Source: Primulina eburnea | Taxonomy: Eukaryota; Streptophyta; Magnoliopsida; Lamiales; Gesneriaceae | Reading direction: 5' to 3' | NCBI RefSeq assembly: GCF_022965805.1 | Contig: NW_027331276.1 | Coordinates: forward strand, 36,001-100,000 | Length of the DNA: 64,000 bases | In this document: one piece after another, positions 61,489 through 64,000 of the stretch | Layout: each line of letters begins with the position of its first letter | Numbering within the stretch: the first letter of the stretch is position 1 | Translations under genes and position numbers: made by a program | The notes under the pieces: generated by a model | Told to the model about the DNA's origin: nothing | Databases searched by the model: none | Seen by the model: only the letters and a program-made list of their open reading frames with translations

Positions 61489-62776
61489 CAAATATGGTGT
61501 TCCTATATCGAATTCCGTAATATATTCCATTACTCGATATAACCAAACATCCAGTGTCCTAACCTAACCGTCAAGGACTGTAGCTCTATCGCTAGTATCC
61601 TATCTTGAGACATAGTGCAATGTGCCGTGGCGATACCACCACTATCCGGCACTTCTGTCACAAGATAACTTGTCTAATACCTGTCATCTAAATACAAGAG
61701 AACAAGTACATTAATCAATGTAATGCAAATATCCATGCAATAAAATAAAGTATGTGATTTAGGGAAACCCAAGTCTAAACCGACTCAAGTCCATCTCCCA
61801 ATACCACATTGACTTATACCTTTCATTGCAGTCTCGGTTTCCCGCTCAGTCGAAGTCCTGAATTCACAGTCTGTCTGGTAATCACAATATCAATAATCTC
61901 ATATCAATATACCTCCCAAATCGATAACAATCTGATCAATCTGAATTTAATTCAAAATCAACGGCATAACAGTATCATTTCACTATTCCCGTCAATACCA
62001 TCTCAACATCTATCAATTACAATCTATAACCCATATCCAATATAAACTGTAATCGATTCATAATCCAAATCTGTCCGGTATAAATCAATATACCCTAACA
62101 ATTCATAACAATTCCATAATCAGTCCGTTTCTAAATCTGACTTCGATTCTATGATGTCTAACATGTCAAGAACATCATATATGAATCCTATTCAATTCTG
62201 ACAATAGCATAATTTCAAAGCATGTCAAAACGTTGCAAAACTTACGTCAAAGTGTAGCCTACGTCGATAGGATTACACTACTGAAGTCGGATTACAATTC
62301 AGACGGACGGATTTCTAAGAAAAGGCGTAAGGATTTTCGGTGAACTTTCCCTGACTCTTTTCTCGATTCCTTCTTTGTTTTCTTATCAAAGAATAAACGT
62401 ATATATGTATATATATACTTACGTTGCATGTTTCAGCAACGTGTCACATTTCTTGAATCTCGGCTGGCGCCCGAGCGGTAATAAACTACCGCTCGAGCGT
62501 GGCAGTTTCTGTCCGATTCCTTTCGGATTTATACATTGGCGCTCGGGCGGTCAAAAACTACCGCCCGGGCGCCACTTCTTCTGTCCAAGATGTGTTCCTA
62601 TTGGACTTTGGCGCTCGAGCGATCATTTCTTACCGCTCGGGCGCCAATGTTTCTGTCCAACAATTGCACCCTTCAAATATAATTTTTATTTCGTGTCCCG
62701 ATTAATCTTTTCATAATCATATCAAATTATAAATCAATAATTACCGATTACTAGGATTAAATTTCCGGGCATTACA
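61489..62776 (-). repeat. G4 5' LTR, partial
   Basis: Matches 20068-21072 plus 33639-33847 with about ten substitutions and an extra 74 bp near 62327-62400. The left part was lost at the copia junction. It ends CCGGGCATTACA. Confidence 0.9.
62466..62646. promoter_or_regulatory. three long dyads in the G4 U3
   Basis: GCGCCCGAGCGGT/ACCGCTCGAGCG (62466-62500), GGCGCTCGGGCGGT/ACCGCCCGGGCGCC (62538-62573) and GGCGCTCGAGCGAT/TACCGCTCGGGCGCC (62609-62646). Arms are 13-15 bases with one or two mismatches and centres of 6-9 bases. In element orientation they lie upstream of a TATATATATAC stretch near 62403-62418. Confidence 0.8.
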
Positions 62777-64000
62777 CCCCGCGCAGGGCTGCGCGCGCAG
62801 CGCCCTGCGCCCAGGAACGCGCAGCGCGCGCGGGCAGCATGCGCGCGCAGAGCGGCGCAGCGTGCGGAACGTCCGCACGCTGTGCGCCGCCCCGCGCGGC
62901 GCACAACGCGGCGCAGCGTGCGGAGCGTCCGCACGCTGCGCGCGGCGTTGCGCGCACAGGTTGCTGCCACTGCCCGAAACGTTCGGGCAGCAGGCGGGCA
63001 GCGGGGGCGACGACCCGGGATCGTCTCGGGAAGCGTGCAAAATTGATGGGCTTGAATTGTTTGGGCCTAGGGTGCAATTTTCTGATTTTTCAAAATTATG
63101 GGGAAAATTGATATTTTTGAAATTGATTCAATTTTTATTTTGGAAAATTAATTTTTGGAAAATTAATAATTTTCTTGTAAAATAAATAATTAGAATATGA
63201 TTTTAATTATTTATGGTAAAAATGAGTTTTATAAGAAATCAATTATTATTGATTTAATTGGAAATTAAATAAAAGAGTTTATTTAATTTATTAAATTCTT
63301 TAGTAATTGTGGTGGTTAGTGATAAAATTATTAGATATATGATTTATCAATTAATTAAATTGTTTAATTAAATTGATGTTAATATTTGATATTAAATGCA
63401 TGAAGGATGATCGAGAGCCTTGACCAATGTGTTAGGTGTATGTTAGGATATTTTACTGTTTTTATTCAATTTTATAATATTTGATATTATTAAAGTGGGC
63501 CTGGTTTATGGCCCGTTCCCACCCCCATGAGATGTATCCCTTATGTGCCATGGCTATTCAAATGTAATAATTAGAAATAGTGGGAGATCAAGACTGGAAG
63601 ATGGTGGGCCCGATGATCAAGATGAAGACATGTAAAATGTTGGAAGCTTTTGTAATAAGTTGCATTTGCATCCCTGCATTCACCTAGGTTGAACCTGGAT
63701 CCATGTATGGCTCACATGGATCTAATAGTGTTGGCGATCGATCATCCTTATTTATTGTTGAATGTCATATTATGATATATGTGATATATAGTAGTATGCA
63801 TGTATGTATATTATTATATAATATAATTGCATGAATCCGGCAAACATACAAACTCGTGGCACGCGTTTTTAAATTTAAATGATGAGACAATTTTTTGAAA
63901 ATTAAATCCCTCATTTTTGAATAAGATTCAAAATTTATATCAAACCGATAAGTAAAAATTAAAAGAGTTTAATTTTTCATTGCCTTCCATCAACCGTGGT
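62777..64000 (+). other. copia W leader, second part
   Basis: Continuation of the leader cut at 19427. A GC-rich palindrome block covers 62777-63020. From about 63480 the sequence is recognisably the copia leader of X/Y in plus orientation (gcccgttcccaccccc, gagatgtatccc, gccatggc). W gag is not reached before the window ends. Small frames in the GC-rich block are composition artefacts. Confidence 0.8.
62858..62990. other. perfect GC-rich palindromes in copia W leader
   Basis: CAGCGTGCGGA-acg-TCCGCACGCTG (62858-62882, 11-base arms), GCGCAGCGTGCGGA-gcg-TCCGCACGCTGCGC (62911-62941, 14-base arms) and CTGCCCGAA-acg-TTCGGGCAG (62970-62990). With 19399-19421 this makes a cluster beginning about 150 bases downstream of the PBS once G4 is disregarded. 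Confidence 0.78.

Larger units (their letters stand above)
19428..62776 (-). mobile_element. Ty3/gypsy element G4, split by nested insertions
   Basis: G4 lies in the leader of copia W. Its 3' LTR is 19428-21072 plus 33639-33847, its pol is 33943-36676 and part of its 5' LTR is 61489-62776. Flanking bases are cccag (19423-19427) and ccccg (62777-62781), a target duplication with one mismatch. Gag, PBS and the first ~640 bp (plus-strand order) of the 5' LTR are missing, lost with the copia recombination. The shared LTR portions differ by about ten substitutions in ~1.2 kb plus a 74-bp indel, making it the oldest datable gypsy here. Confidence 0.85.

Noticed and set aside
62734..63185. several 90-113 codon frames on both strands
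   Set aside because: Caused by the GC-rich palindromic block of the copia W leader; low-complexity Ala/Arg/Cys products without domains.

Overview
This is nuclear DNA from a flowering plant, probably a eudicot; no host gene lets me narrow it further. Essentially the whole window is LTR retrotransposons inserted into one another. I see no host protein-coding gene, tRNA, rRNA, organellar insert or CRISPR locus. Gag-pol reading frames are of Ty3/gypsy type (Tekay/Del-like chromoviruses: PR-RT-RH-IN followed by a chromodomain-like tail) and Ty1/copia type (PR-IN-RT-RH). Primer-binding sites match the 3' end of initiator tRNA-Met, LTRs run TG...CA, and several 5-bp target-site duplications (TSDs) can be read directly.

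Layout. I use private labels. (1) 27-51 is an assembly gap. 52-2404 is seven tandem copies of a ~355-bp gypsy integrase fragment. (2) 2405-6504 is copia fragment V (minus): a full LTR plus decayed pol. (3) 6505-14547 is gypsy G1 (minus), with a truncated 3' LTR and one nonsense codon. (4) 14548-15108 is the end of a further LTR (H). (5) 15109-17266 is copia Z (plus), lacking the integrase core. It is cut by copia W (plus), whose 5' LTR is 17267-19248 and whose leader is split between 19249-19427 and 62777-64000.

Everything from 19428 to 62776 sits inside W. Gypsy G4 (minus) occupies the two ends of this block. Its 3' LTR is split by gypsy G2 (plus, 21073-33633, TSD gcccg). The protease region of G2 is split by the gag-only gypsy G3 (minus, 24559-28696, TSD ttgtc). 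The pol gene of G4 is interrupted by a tandem copia array, LTR A-internal X-LTR B-internal Y-LTR C (36677-61488). LTR B is a visible recombinant of A-type and C-type sequence, and the outer flanks (gttcc, caaat) disagree. This fits recombination between two separate copia insertions in G4, with loss of the G4 gag. Internal Y is in turn split by an intact gypsy, G5 (minus, 48003-55609, TSD cagga). Hand-counted LTR divergence falls in the order expected from nesting: G4 about 10 differences, G2 four, G3 one, G5 none seen.

How the parts may work together. G5 carries an uninterrupted 1472-residue gag-pol. G3 belongs to the same family but keeps only LTRs and an open gag, so it looks like a non-autonomous partner. 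A parallel pair exists in copia: Y is near-complete, while X and Z share both a pair of stop codons just after gag and the same integrase deletion. The least expected pattern is structural. Each LTR family here, gypsy and copia alike, carries its own array of short inverted repeats in U3, upstream of the TATA-like box wherever one is visible. The gypsy elements also share a covarying stem-loop next to the polypurine tract, and the copia leaders carry GC-rich palindrome clusters just downstream of the primer-binding site.
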